Shown one piece after another: positions 1-8,497 of a DNA stretch of 18,803 nucleotides. The stretch is from Candidatus Sordicultor fermentans. GTDB lineage: Bacteria > Atribacterota > Atribacteria > Atribacterales > Caldatribacteriaceae. The stretch covers positions 1 through 18,803 of the forward strand of contig DGDO01000046.1 in the NCBI GenBank assembly GCA_002385475.1, written 5' to 3'. Each line of letters starts with the position of its first letter. The first letter of the stretch is position 1. A program made the position numbers and the translations under genes. The notes beneath the pieces are model-generated. The model worked only from the letters and a program-made list of their open reading frames with translations, made no database searches and had not been told where the DNA came from.

Positions 1-74
1 CTGAACCCGTATCCAAGCAAAAAGCCAAGCAAGATAAAAACATTTACTTCCACAAACCAATTGCTTTTAATCAG
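1..74 (-). CDS. Possible N-terminus of a membrane protein, cut by the window edge
   Basis: A perfect Shine-Dalgarno (AAAGGAGG on the minus strand, 88-81) stands 6 nt before a CTG codon at 74. From there an open frame runs off the left edge. It reads (M)IKSNWFVEVNVFILLGFL then LGYGF, a short amphipathic start followed by a hydrophobic stretch like a first membrane helix. No ATG, GTG or TTG lies at the right distance from the ribosome site, so the start would be CTG, or ATT one codon later; both are rare. The next in-frame GTG at 53 is too far from the site. Only 24 codons are visible and I do not recognise the family. It would be transcribed divergently from the mre11 operon. Confidence 0.33.
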   Translation of the reverse strand, partial: MIKSNWFVEVNVFILLGFLLGYGF

Positions 75-713
75 CTAAATCCTCCTTTCAGATGATGTGG
101 CAGACACACCGATTCAGTAACTCTCTTCCATAACAAGACCGTGTATAAAATAACACAGAACAAATAAATTATTAGAGCGCAAATAACGAACAAAACAAAA
201 ACTCATTTTTATAGTATCCCGTAAAAACCTTTCATAATTAAAGCATAACGGAAGAAGAAAGTAGCCACTAATAAATATATCAGGTTAAGAGAAGAAAAGG
301 GGTTTTCTGATGAGTTGTTTCTGGCTAAAAATGGCACTATTTGAAATTGGATGGGGAAAAGAGACCTAAAACAATAATGAAAAGAAACTAAATACCCCCA
401 CAATTAGCATTGTATTTGTCTTTGGAGAAAATATGGCACCCGCAAAGCCTGTCGTGACTATAAAGGAGAAAACATACCCCTCATAACCCCAAAAAAACAA
501 AAGACATGTTCGAGGGTCATAATGACCTCTTGGTGGTTTGTCACACGATGATTCTACTGCATGGAAGGAAAACATAGTGCCAAGAGGGACATTACCATGG
601 GCTTTACGGTTAACTATAATTAATTTCTCTATGATATAATAAATCGTGATCAATAGTAGTCGGTTTTTTCGTTTTAAACTGCAACAATCAAGGGTTTGGA
701 GCTAAAAAAGATA
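75..713. other. AT-rich gene-free spacer upstream of the mre11 operon
   Basis: About 640 bases without a convincing gene. The short minus-strand frames here (for example around 366-653) have no ribosome site and no protein-like composition that I trust. A near-palindrome centred on 521 (GGTCAT-a-ATGACC) is the only compact symmetric motif I see. The right end carries a candidate promoter for the downstream operon. No tRNA-like fold was recognised. Confidence 0.5.
610..640 (+). promoter_or_regulatory. Candidate promoter of the mre11-rad50-nurA-herA operon
   Basis: A perfect -10 hexamer TATAAT lies at 635-640. The best -35 match is TTAACT at 610-615, but the spacer is 19 bp and the match is poor, so this rests mainly on the -10 box. 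Transcription would start near 647, giving a leader of about 65 nt before the mre11 ATG. Confidence 0.4.
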
Positions 714-1868
714 ATGAAGAAGAAAATTAAAATTCTCCATACTGCTGATTGGCATTTGGGCCTGGTATCCTGGAAAACCCGCCGGGAGGTAGATAGAGGA
801 GAGGAACAAAGAGAAGCTCTGGAAGAGCTTATAGGGGTAGCAGAGAGAGAAAAGGTAGACCTCGTGGTTCACGCTGGAGACCTTTTTCACAGTTCTCATC
901 ATCCCGACAAAAAAACCATCAAGCTGGCTGTGGATACCATTTTACGTCTGGTGGATATCGCGCCTTTTGTGTGGGTGATGGGCAATCATGATTGGTATGC
1001 TATAGAAGGGTTGAAAAAAATTTTTCCTCCTCAAGCTTACATCATCCGTGATTATACTCCTCGGGAAATAGAGGGCATCCCTGTCACTGTTTTTCCTCTT
1101 CCTTACGTGAGTCTGGCTCGCCTTTTGGGTGATTACCGGGGAGATGAGATCCAGGATCGAGCTCGAGAGCTACTGAGGCAGGAGATGAAAAAGTGGGAAA
1201 GAAGTTTTCTTCCTGATCGCTGGAACATCCTGGTAGCTCATGCTACGATTGAAGAATTAGCCCGATACGCTGAAGCTAACCCTCACCGGGAAGTGTTTTT
1301 GAAAAAAGCTGATATTCCTTCTGCTTTTAACTACGGGGCACTGGGCCACTTGCACACCTTCTCTTTTTTGCGCTCGCCCTGTCCTCTTTATTATCCCTCT
1401 TCACTGGTAGTGGATAGCTTTGAACATGTGGGAAAAGAGGGAAGTTTTTTGCTGGTGGAATTGGAGGAAGGGAAAGAAAGCAAGGTGGAACCTTATTTTT
1501 TATCTGGCGCGCATTTGTGGGATTGGGAGTTGAAGGAAGAAAAAGAGATAGAGGAAATTTATGAGGAAATTTCTCAAGATATGACGGGGAAAAGGAATTA
1601 TATTCGTTTGCGCATCAAGGAAGATTTTTATACCCCGGCTCTTGCCAATAAGCTAAAAGAGATGGGGGGAGAAAACTGGCAAATAGTGGTGGTGGAAGTT
1701 ATTCCTCGAGAGAAAAAGGAAGTCGAAGAAGAACCACTTCCGGTGAACGAAGATTCTATTCCTCAACTATTTTCTCGTTATTGCCAGGAGCAAAACTTAT
1801 CAGAAGAAGTGGTTAAGCTTTTTTATCGCTATTACCAGGAAGCAGGAGAGATTAGTGAGACCTCTTGA
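714..1868 (+). CDS. sbcD: Mre11/SbcD-type DNA double-strand break nuclease
   Basis: Metallophosphoesterase subunit of the Mre11-Rad50 (SbcCD) complex. In this family it is a Mn-dependent 3'-5' exonuclease and endonuclease that opens DNA ends and hairpins. Counting from the ATG at 714 (384 residues), all phosphoesterase motifs are present: D12-W-H14, G-D56, the GNHD motif at 90-93, H176 in VAHAT, and G-H212-L-H214. The acidic C-terminal part should hold the Rad50-binding helices. I chose ATG 714 because the protein then begins MKKKIKILHTADWH, the usual length before the first motif, with GGAG at 698-701 as a distant ribosome site. An in-frame TTG at 696 is possible, but its AGGG is only 1 nt away. 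The last 14 nt overlap rad50, so the two are translationally coupled. Nuclease identity is very likely; whether it is nearer archaeal Mre11 or bacterial SbcD needs a tree. Confidence 0.93.
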   Translation: MKKKIKILHTADWHLGLVSWKTRREVDRGEEQREALEELIGVAEREKVDLVVHAGDLFHSSHHPDKKTIKLAVDTILRLVDIAPFVWVMGNHDWYAIEGLKKIFPPQAYIIRDYTPREIEGIPVTVFPLPYVSLARLLGDYRGDEIQDRARELLRQEMKKWERSFLPDRWNILVAHATIEELARYAEANPHREVFLKKADIPSAFNYGALGHLHTFSFLRSPCPLYYPSSLVVDSFEHVGKEGSFLLVELEEGKESKVEPYFLSGAHLWDWELKEEKEIEEIYEEISQDMTGKRNYIRLRIKEDFYTPALANKLKEMGGENWQIVVVEVIPREKKEVEEEPLPVNEDSIPQLFSRYCQEQNLSEEVVKLFYRYYQEAGEISETS

Positions 1869-4800
1869 ATTAGAAGTAGAAAAGTTTTTGGGCCTGGAGT
1901 CTCTTTCCCTTGATTTTGATTCCAGTTTTTTTGTTTTGGTGGGTCCAAATGGAGCAGGTAAATCTTCCATTCTGGAAGCTATTTTTTTTGCTCTCTTCGG
2001 GCGAGGTATCCGTTTAGAGCGAGGCAAAAGAGAATTGATTCATCGAGGATATCCCGAAGGTCCCCTGCGAGTGAAATTGAAATTCCTCCTGGGGGGTAAT
2101 GAGTTCCAGGTGGTTAGAGAGTATTCTCCCCGGGGTGGGGTGGCAGTTTTAGAGAAAAAGGAAAATGGCGTCTGGAGGGGTTTGGCTTCAGGGGAGCAGC
2201 TGGTGAATAGGAAAATAGAAGAAATCATGGGTTTTGATTATCTCACCTTTAAATCTTCGGTATTTTTGCCTCAGGGAGAAACCCTTTCTTTTGTAGAAGC
2301 CACTCCTGCGGAGAGATTTAAGACTTTGAGCAGTCTATTTGGTCTTGAGTTGCTGGATGTAATTCGGGAGAGAGTGAAAGAGGAATTACGCTCTTTAGAA
2401 AGAGAGCTTCTTCCAGAAGAGAGTAAATTGGAGGAGCTGGAAAAAGAAAACTTGGAAGAGCAATTAAACTTGGCTAAAGAAGAAAAGAAAGATTTGGAAG
2501 ATAAAACTGCAGATTTGGCTGGAGAGGAAAAAGACAAAAAAAGGCGAACCGAGCTATTGAACAGGCTCACAGAGATAAAAAATAACGAAAAAGAGCTACA
2601 AAAAAAGCATGATGATTTAGAAAAAGAGAGAGATAGAGCTTATAAAAAAGCTCAAGAAGACCGGGAAATCCAAAAAGCCTGGGAAGTAAAAGCTTCTTTC
2701 TGGCAACCCTGGCAGATAGTAGTAGAAAGAGTTGAAAAATGGGAGAAAGATAAAAAAGCTTGGTTGGGAAAGAAAGCAAAAATAGAAGAAGAAATTGCTC
2801 AACTGAGCAAAAATTTGCAAGAAATAGGAGAAAAAATTAAGGAGCAGGAGACTAAAAAAAATAACTTAGCAAGTTATGAAGATAAACTTCGCCGAGAAGC
2901 TCTTCCTTTAGCTGAAGAGGCCAGAGCCATAAAGAGAGAATTGCAGGAATTAGAGAAGGATAAGGAAAGAATAAGAAAAAAAATAGAAGAACTGGAAATA
3001 ATTCTGCAAAAAGAAGAAAAAGAAGAAAAGGAATTAGAGAGAAAAATTACTGAAGAAAAAGAGAAGATTAACAAAGAAGAAGAAATAATTCAAAAAGTAG
3101 AAAAAGCAGAAGAAAAAATAGAACCTCTTCTTAAAGAGTTAGGAGAAAAGGAGAAAGAAATTTCTCTTATTGCTGTAGAACTCAAGAGTTTACAAAAAGA
3201 CATTGAGCTAAGTAGTGAAAGATATAGAAAGTTAGAGAGAGAGTGGGAAAAGAAGAGAAAAAAACTGTCACTGTGGCAGGAAGAAAAGAAAGCAAGAGAA
3301 GAAGATTACCGCCAGATGGTTAAAAAGTTTGCTCTTTGGGAGTTGGAAAAAGAGTGGGAAGAAAAAGGATTTTGCCCTCTCTGTGGTAGCAATGTCCCCC
3401 CTCCTTCTGAGGCAGAAAACCTTCCGGAGGTAGATTGGGAAGGTTATCATTCTTTTCAGGAACAAGGAGAAAAATTAGTAGAAGAGGAAAGCTCTCTCCG
3501 TCAGGAAAAAACTCAGGAAGAAAGCAAAATAGCAGAGTTAAAAAATAAAGAAGAAGAAAAATTAGAAAAAAAGGAAAAATTAGAAGAAGAAAAGAACAGA
3601 ATTTTAGAAGTTCTAAAGAACATTGATTTACCACCTCTTGTAAAGCCAGAAAGTATAGAGGGGTTTTTGAAGGAAAAAAGAGGAGAGAGAGAAAAGGCAC
3701 TTTTTAATCTTTATCAATTGGAGAAAAACAGAGAGGTCAAGAAAGCTAAAATAGAAAGCAGGATAAAGGAGAAAGACGAAGAGCAAGTAAAGATAGAGAG
3801 TATAGAAAAGAACATAAAAGAAGAGGAAAAATTCTTAACCGAAAAAAGAGAACAACTTTCTCAAATTTTTGCTGTTTTACGATGGGAGGACGATCGGTTT
3901 CCAGAAGAAGCATTTAGTGATTTGTGGGATAAATTTTCGAAGCGATTACAAACTCTTTCGAGGGAATTAGAAGAGCTGGGAAAAGAAGAAAGCAGAAGTG
4001 AGGAGAAATTAAAGCTCCTTTGGCAGAACAAAGAAGAAGCAGAAGAGAAGGTTGCTGAGTTGCTGCAACAGGGAGAAGAGCTTCAAAAAGAAGAAGAGAA
4101 AAAAAGAAAGGTTTTTCAAGAAGAGCTATCTCGCCTGGGTTGGAGTGCAGAATATTTTGAGCAGTTACGGGATAAAAAGGCAGGTAACTGGCAAGAGATA
4201 TGGCATAGGTTAGGGGGAGAAATAAAACAAACAGAGAACTCTCTCCAAGATTGCCAGGAGAAAAAGATTAGCTTAATACAGCAGTTGGAGATAAAAGAAG
4301 AGGAAGCAGAAGAGCAATTGATGCAAGAGAAAGAAATATTGGAAGAGCTGCAGAAAGAGCTGGGAAAAATCAGAGAAAAGAAGGGTAGCCTGGATAAAGA
4401 GATAGAGAACTTACAAGCTAAAATAGAAGAGCGAGACAGGCTAAGGGAAGGGCTACAAGAAAAAAGAAAAAATTGGGAACTTCACTACCAGCTGGATAAA
4501 GCTCTGGAGGCCCGGGGTTTTCGTAGTTATCTTCTGGGCTTTCTCTTTCGTGAACTGGAAGAAGAAGCTTCTTCGTTCTTAAGAGATTTATCTCAGGGAC
4601 GCTATTTTTTACGAATGAAGATGGAAGAGGGAAAAGCAGAGATGGTGGTGGTGGATAACAATTATGGAGGGGAAGAGCGTTTACCCAGCGAATGCTCTGG
4701 TGGAGAAAAGACACTGGTTGCTCTATCTTTAGCTCTGGCTTTATCCCGTATTCATCTTCGGGAGGTAGGTAGAGAAAGGGGGGCAGATTGTCTTTTTATC

Positions 4801-4989
4801 GATGAGGGTTTTTCTGCTTTAGACCAGGAACATTTAGAATTAGTGGCTGATGCTATTTTACGTCTAAGTCAGGATGGGCGAATGGTGGGGATAGTAACTC
4901 ATGACCCCTCTTTTGCTCATTATTTTCCTTTGCATTTAGAAGTCAGGGGAGGGAAAGCTTTTTGGAAGAGAAACGAGGAAGTTATTTAA
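1855..4989 (+). CDS. sbcC: Rad50/SbcC-type SMC-like ATPase with zinc hook
   Basis: ATPase and tether of the Mre11-Rad50 complex; ATP-driven closure of its head domains controls nuclease access to DNA ends. The 1044 residues run in classic order. The Walker A GPNGAGKSS is at 30-38 and the Q-loop FLPQGE is near 140. A long E/K-rich coiled coil reaches a CPLC zinc hook (C507, C510) almost at the midpoint. A second coiled coil follows, then the ABC signature CSGGEK (947-952), Walker B ending in D983-E984, the D-loop SALDQ, and H-loop H1016. It starts at GTG with AGGAG about 6 nt upstream, inside the end of mre11. The coding strand of the coils is strikingly purine-rich because of Lys/Glu codons. 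The gene overlaps nurA by 28 nt. Confidence 0.95.
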   Translation: MRPLELEVEKFLGLESLSLDFDSSFFVLVGPNGAGKSSILEAIFFALFGRGIRLERGKRELIHRGYPEGPLRVKLKFLLGGNEFQVVREYSPRGGVAVLEKKENGVWRGLASGEQLVNRKIEEIMGFDYLTFKSSVFLPQGETLSFVEATPAERFKTLSSLFGLELLDVIRERVKEELRSLERELLPEESKLEELEKENLEEQLNLAKEEKKDLEDKTADLAGEEKDKKRRTELLNRLTEIKNNEKELQKKHDDLEKERDRAYKKAQEDREIQKAWEVKASFWQPWQIVVERVEKWEKDKKAWLGKKAKIEEEIAQLSKNLQEIGEKIKEQETKKNNLASYEDKLRREALPLAEEARAIKRELQELEKDKERIRKKIEELEIILQKEEKEEKELERKITEEKEKINKEEEIIQKVEKAEEKIEPLLKELGEKEKEISLIAVELKSLQKDIELSSERYRKLEREWEKKRKKLSLWQEEKKAREEDYRQMVKKFALWELEKEWEEKGFCPLCGSNVPPPSEAENLPEVDWEGYHSFQEQGEKLVEEESSLRQEKTQEESKIAELKNKEEEKLEKKEKLEEEKNRILEVLKNIDLPPLVKPESIEGFLKEKRGEREKALFNLYQLEKNREVKKAKIESRIKEKDEEQVKIESIEKNIKEEEKFLTEKREQLSQIFAVLRWEDDRFPEEAFSDLWDKFSKRLQTLSRELEELGKEESRSEEKLKLLWQNKEEAEEKVAELLQQGEELQKEEEKKRKVFQEELSRLGWSAEYFEQLRDKKAGNWQEIWHRLGGEIKQTENSLQDCQEKKISLIQQLEIKEEEAEEQLMQEKEILEELQKELGKIREKKGSLDKEIENLQAKIEERDRLREGLQEKRKNWELHYQLDKALEARGFRSYLLGFLFRELEEEASSFLRDLSQGRYFLRMKMEEGKAEMVVVDNNYGGEERLPSECSGGEKTLVALSLALALSRIHLREVGRERGADCLFIDEGFSALDQEHLELVADAILRLSQDGRMVGIVTHDPSFAHYFPLHLEVRGGKAFWKRNEEVI

Positions 4990-6035
4990 CTTTAACCGAT
5001 TTTTTGCGAGAAAAAATGGCGCAAGTCGACCATTGGTTTTATGAGGAAGATTCTTTCCCTCGCTTTTTTCGGGAAGAAAATGATGGTTCTCTGGCTGCTT
5101 CTGAGCTATGGGAGATAGAAGAAGGAGACTTTCCTTCCTGGTCAGGGAAACGCCCCTCCCCGGGTTTAGAAGAGATATATTTAGTAGATGGAAGAATGCG
5201 AATCCATGCTCGAATTATAGTGTTGATGAAAACTGCGCTTTTAGGGGAAGTGGCGGCAGGTTTTGCCTGGTGGCAGAAGGATAGGGGTCTATCTTTAGGT
5301 TTTTCTCCCCAAAATCCCCCTAAATTGGAGAGAGTTTTGGGAGCGCCAGAGGGTCTTTTTTCGGGAGAAATGGTTTCTCGCGAACTTTCTTTAGGACCGG
5401 GATTTGTCTTCCATGTTTGGGAATCGGCTCGTGCATCCCGATATCCTCAAGAATTAGAAGCGGCTCAGCAGGCCATTTTCAGTGCTATGCAGGTTTTAGA
5501 GAGCAAGGTGGTAAAAGACTTGCTTTCTCGCTCTTCCTGTATCATAAAAGATGGGACGCTACACGAGGGAGATCCAGAATTCCAACCCGGGGTAGGACCA
5601 TGCGGTCTGGTAAAAAGAGTTGAAGATTTACACCTTCCTCATTCCTACCTGGAGTCTTTGTTTAAATTGGAGCGAGGAGAGCGGACTCCTTTTTTCAGCG
5701 CTTATCTAAAGAAGGACTCACCTACACTGCGAGTTTTTTGCTATACACGCCTGGTGGAAAGAGATGATAATTATCCCTGGAAAGGATTAGTGCGCCTGGA
5801 AACTCTCCTGAATAAAGAAAGATGGACAGAGGAAAAAGATAATCTTTCTCTGTTTTTTGATGGAGTGGTCTCTCTTTTACCATTTTTGACTGCTGATTTT
5901 CCGGCTAAAAGGCTACCAGAAAATATTTTTCCTGTAATTGCTCTGGAGGAGCACCTGGGGCAATATTTTTCGTCTCCTCCATTTGTGCAGGGGCTCATAC
6001 GGAAAACTTTGGGAAGGAAGGAAAAAGATGAGTGA
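4962..6035 (+). CDS. nurA: NurA-type 5'-3' nuclease
   Basis: Nuclease partner of HerA. In archaea, NurA forms a dimer docked on a HerA hexamer and digests the 5' strand while HerA moves along DNA. The 357-residue product shows family hallmarks: an early acidic motif LVDG with D76, a second acidic motif KDGTL with D197 following the SRSSCIIKDG strand, the GLVKR element after it, and a C-terminal region with FPVIALEEH. The middle catalytic acid (a Glu in archaeal enzymes) is not assigned with confidence. The start is TTG at 4962, preceded by AGGGGAGGG at 4944-4953 and lying inside the 3' end of rad50. An ATG at 5016 is a fallback but would remove N-terminal sequence. The stop overlaps the herA start by 8 nt. 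Identification leans on both motif and neighbourhood, since NurA sequences diverge strongly. Confidence 0.85.
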   Translation: MEEKRGSYLTLTDFLREKMAQVDHWFYEEDSFPRFFREENDGSLAASELWEIEEGDFPSWSGKRPSPGLEEIYLVDGRMRIHARIIVLMKTALLGEVAAGFAWWQKDRGLSLGFSPQNPPKLERVLGAPEGLFSGEMVSRELSLGPGFVFHVWESARASRYPQELEAAQQAIFSAMQVLESKVVKDLLSRSSCIIKDGTLHEGDPEFQPGVGPCGLVKRVEDLHLPHSYLESLFKLERGERTPFFSAYLKKDSPTLRVFCYTRLVERDDNYPWKGLVRLETLLNKERWTEEKDNLSLFFDGVVSLLPFLTADFPAKRLPENIFPVIALEEHLGQYFSSPPFVQGLIRKTLGRKEKDE

Positions 6036-7962
6036 GTTTATTGGCACAGTCACCGGTTTAGAAGAAATTAATCCTTACTGCTTCTTTGTTCGAGTTAATT
6101 CTTCTTATTCTTCTACTGTTGCTCTGGACCAGGTGGTGAGAGTAGATTATCGTTGGGGAGATAGAGAATTTCATGCTTACGGGATGATTACAGAAGTGAA
6201 AGCTAAGTGGGATGGTACTATCTCCACCGGTTATCAGGAAGAAGCTTATAACGAAGGAATTTATCAAGGAGTGCCCATTTATCTGGGGAAAGTAGTGGTA
6301 ACCAGAGTTTTAGAAAAAAAGGGGGAAGACCTCGTTCCTGTCCCTTATTCTTTTCCTCCCCCTGCGGGGGAAAAAGTGTTTGTGGCTTGCGGAGAAGAGC
6401 TGGAGGTAGCTTTAGGATTTTCAGAAATCCGAAAGGGGAAAAGGGCTCTTCCTTGCGGGATCTTACCTTCCGGAGACGTGGCTTATTTAGACCTTAAATA
6501 TATATTGGGAGACAATGGAGCCCATATCAATATTAGCGGTCAATCTGGAGTGGCAGCCAAAACCTCTTATGCTACTTTTTTGCTGTGGATGTTGATGAAC
6601 TACTCTCGTTATGTCAAGGACAATGCTTTTTCTAACCAATTAGTTAACAGCCGTTCTTTAGTTTTCAATGTTAAGGGAGAGAGTCTTCTTTTTCTGGATT
6701 ACTGGAATGAAGAGTGGAAAAGGGCTCAGAAGAAAGACTCAGAAGAGGGAAGGCAGTTTGCCGAATGGCAAGAAATGTTTCGCCTTTTTGAGGTAGAACC
6801 GCATCCTTTCTCTGAACTGGAGGTTTATGTTCCTCCTCGCAATGAGAAAGGTTCTCCCCATATTCGCCACAGTCGTCCAGAAGTAAAGGCCTACGGGTGG
6901 GATATTCTGGATATTGTGGAATTGGGACTTTTGCCTTTGATGTTTGATCCTGAGGAACTTTCTCAGAACCCCAATTTTCTATTAACTGTTACTGTGATTG
7001 AAGACTTCTTGCGAGACCAATACGATGGTCTGGTTGCAGATGCCCGCCGAGAATTGCGCAGCGGTAGTTATCCGGTGAAAATTGATTTGCAAGGGTTAAC
7101 CGACCAGGAAATAGTGCGAGTTTATTTACAGGCTGCAGGAGAAGAGCCCCGGCTTATTCTGGAAAGCTTTAGTTTGCCTAATAACTTGATTTCTCTTATT
7201 ACCATGCTTCGCTTATCTTTAGAAGGAGAGGGGAAATTAGGAGAGGAATTACAGAGAGAGCAGATTGACCCTCGCACAACTTTAGCTATTTCTCGCCGCC
7301 TGCGAGCTGCTCGCCGTACTGGCTTGAATCTTTTGTGGAGAGATATAACTCGCTTACCCTATCGGGAAGTCAAAGAAGTTCCAGAAGGTGGCTATCACCT
7401 GCGTTGGAACCGTCCGGGAGGAATATCAGTGGTAGACATTTCTAAACTCACCTATCAGGGGCAGGCTTTTGTAGTGGGAGCAGTGCTGCGAGAGATAATG
7501 CACTGGAAAGAGAGAGAGCGTTTGGCTGAACCAGTTTTTGTTTACCTTGATGAGCTCAATAAATATGCTCCTCGCACCGGAGGAGGGCCTTTGGGCAACA
7601 TCTTTCGAGATGTGGCAGAGAGGGGACGTTCTTTTCGAGTGGTTTTAATTGGAGCAGAACAAACTGCTTCTCAGGTAGACTACCGGGTAATAACTCAGGC
7701 AGCAACTACAGTGGTAGGCAGGCAGAAGTTGGCCGAGCTGCACAAAGAAGAGTACGCTCATTTAGAAGGGAATTTACGGGATAAGGCGGCTACTCTTTTG
7801 CCGGGAGAGGTAATCATTGATCAGCCTTTTTTGCGTATTCCCCTTACGGTAAAGTTCCCTCTTCCTCCCTGGGCTACTTCAGAGGAAAACCGAGAAGAGC
7901 TATACCGGAAGGAAGTAGTATTTACTCCTGAAGAGGAGTTGAAAAAACTGTTAGGAGAATAG
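6028..7962 (+). CDS. herA: HerA-type hexameric DNA translocase (FtsK/HerA superfamily, DUF87-like)
   Basis: Predicted ATP-driven DNA translocase working with NurA after Mre11-Rad50 has opened a DNA end. The 644-residue product has an N-terminal beta-barrel-like HAS region (about 1-120). A P-loop follows at G171-Q-S-G-V-A-A-K178-T179, then a long helical insertion. Walker B is FVYLDEL with D508-E509, followed by RDVAERGRS and the IGAEQTAS segment that supplies sensor and arginine residues in HerA. The P-loop is GxSGVAxKT rather than the common GxxGSGKS. I believe this variant recurs in bacterial HerA-like proteins, but cannot check. The true start is ATG 6028 with AAGGAAGG 6-7 nt upstream. An open frame extends back to 5938, but those 30 codons lie wholly within nurA and lack family similarity. 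Longer than typical archaeal HerA (about 500 residues). Confidence 0.87.
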   Translation: MSEFIGTVTGLEEINPYCFFVRVNSSYSSTVALDQVVRVDYRWGDREFHAYGMITEVKAKWDGTISTGYQEEAYNEGIYQGVPIYLGKVVVTRVLEKKGEDLVPVPYSFPPPAGEKVFVACGEELEVALGFSEIRKGKRALPCGILPSGDVAYLDLKYILGDNGAHINISGQSGVAAKTSYATFLLWMLMNYSRYVKDNAFSNQLVNSRSLVFNVKGESLLFLDYWNEEWKRAQKKDSEEGRQFAEWQEMFRLFEVEPHPFSELEVYVPPRNEKGSPHIRHSRPEVKAYGWDILDIVELGLLPLMFDPEELSQNPNFLLTVTVIEDFLRDQYDGLVADARRELRSGSYPVKIDLQGLTDQEIVRVYLQAAGEEPRLILESFSLPNNLISLITMLRLSLEGEGKLGEELQREQIDPRTTLAISRRLRAARRTGLNLLWRDITRLPYREVKEVPEGGYHLRWNRPGGISVVDISKLTYQGQAFVVGAVLREIMHWKERERLAEPVFVYLDELNKYAPRTGGGPLGNIFRDVAERGRSFRVVLIGAEQTASQVDYRVITQAATTVVGRQKLAELHKEEYAHLEGNLRDKAATLLPGEVIIDQPFLRIPLTVKFPLPPWATSEENREELYRKEVVFTPEEELKKLLGE

Positions 7963-7973
7963 GAGATATAAAA

Positions 7974-8372
7974 ATGCCCAATGAATTTACAGTGAGAACG
8001 CATTCTCAAGAAGAGTTTATAGACATCACCAATTCGGTTAAGGAGGTAGTTGCTTCTTCCCATATTCAAAAGGGAGTGGCAGTGGTTTATGTCCCCCATA
8101 CCACCGCTGGAGTTACCATCAACGAAAGCGCCGACCCCAGCGTGGTAGAGGATATTTTAGAGGTCCTACGAAGGGTGGTGCCTTTTAATTTTCCTTACAG
8201 GCATTTAGAAGGCAATGCTTCTGCTCACATAAAAACAAGCATAGTAGGTTCTTCTATTTCGGTATTGGTAGAAAGAGGTAATCTAATTTTAGGAACCTGG
8301 CAGGGGATTTTCTTCTGTGAATTTGATGGCCCTCGCACTCGCCGGGTGTGGGTAGATGTTATAGGAGAATAA
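7974..8372 (+). CDS. yjbQ: YjbQ/UPF0047 family protein (secondary thiamine-phosphate synthase type)
   Basis: Small single-domain protein of 132 residues, the usual UPF0047 length. Family signatures are clear: HTTAGVTINE near 42-51, EGNASAHIK near 82-90, and LGTWQGIFFCEFDGPRTR near the C-terminus. The first His and the AHIK His probably line the active site. E. coli YjbQ can form thiamine phosphate weakly, but the physiological role of the family is not settled. AGGAGA (7961-7966) overlaps the herA stop codon, and the ATG is only 11 nt after that stop, so it is almost certainly co-transcribed with the DNA-end operon. No obvious terminator follows. Family assignment is secure; function in this operon is unknown. 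Confidence 0.9.
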   Translation: MPNEFTVRTHSQEEFIDITNSVKEVVASSHIQKGVAVVYVPHTTAGVTINESADPSVVEDILEVLRRVVPFNFPYRHLEGNASAHIKTSIVGSSISVLVERGNLILGTWQGIFFCEFDGPRTRRVWVDVIGE

Positions 8373-8414
8373 CTTATTTACTGGAATATTCAAGATTTTA
8401 GCCAGATGATGCAC

Positions 8415-8443
8415 TTGTGAGCGAATCAGGTGTGTGTTACAAT
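8415..8443 (+). promoter_or_regulatory. Sigma70-type promoter of the ABC importer operon
   Basis: The -35 TTGTGA (8415-8420) and -10 TACAAT (8438-8443) are separated by exactly 17 bp. Transcription would start near 8450, leaving about 100 nt of leader. The leader holds a small inverted repeat (TGTAG-aag-CTACA, 8463-8475) that could be an operator or an RNA hairpin, and then the leader ORF. Confidence 0.65.
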
Positions 8444-8497
8444 TTTTGAAATCCGGGCTTATTGTAGAAGCTACATTTCAAAAAAAAGGAGGTGAGT

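Noticed and set aside
512..529. Near-palindrome GGTCAT-a-ATGACC as an operator
   Set aside because: It is over 100 bp upstream of the candidate promoter and short enough to occur by chance.
366..653. 95-codon minus-strand frame in the left spacer
   Set aside because: No ribosome site before its ATG and no family resemblance; it also covers the likely promoter of mre11.
3320..3700. Long minus-strand frame opposite rad50
   Set aside because: The Leu/Phe/Ser-rich translation is the expected shadow of the Lys/Glu-rich coiled coil on the other strand.
5938..6027. N-terminal extension of herA by 30 codons
   Set aside because: It lies entirely in nurA, lacks a good ribosome site, and the extra residues look unlike HerA; ATG 6028 has AAGGAAGG at correct spacing.
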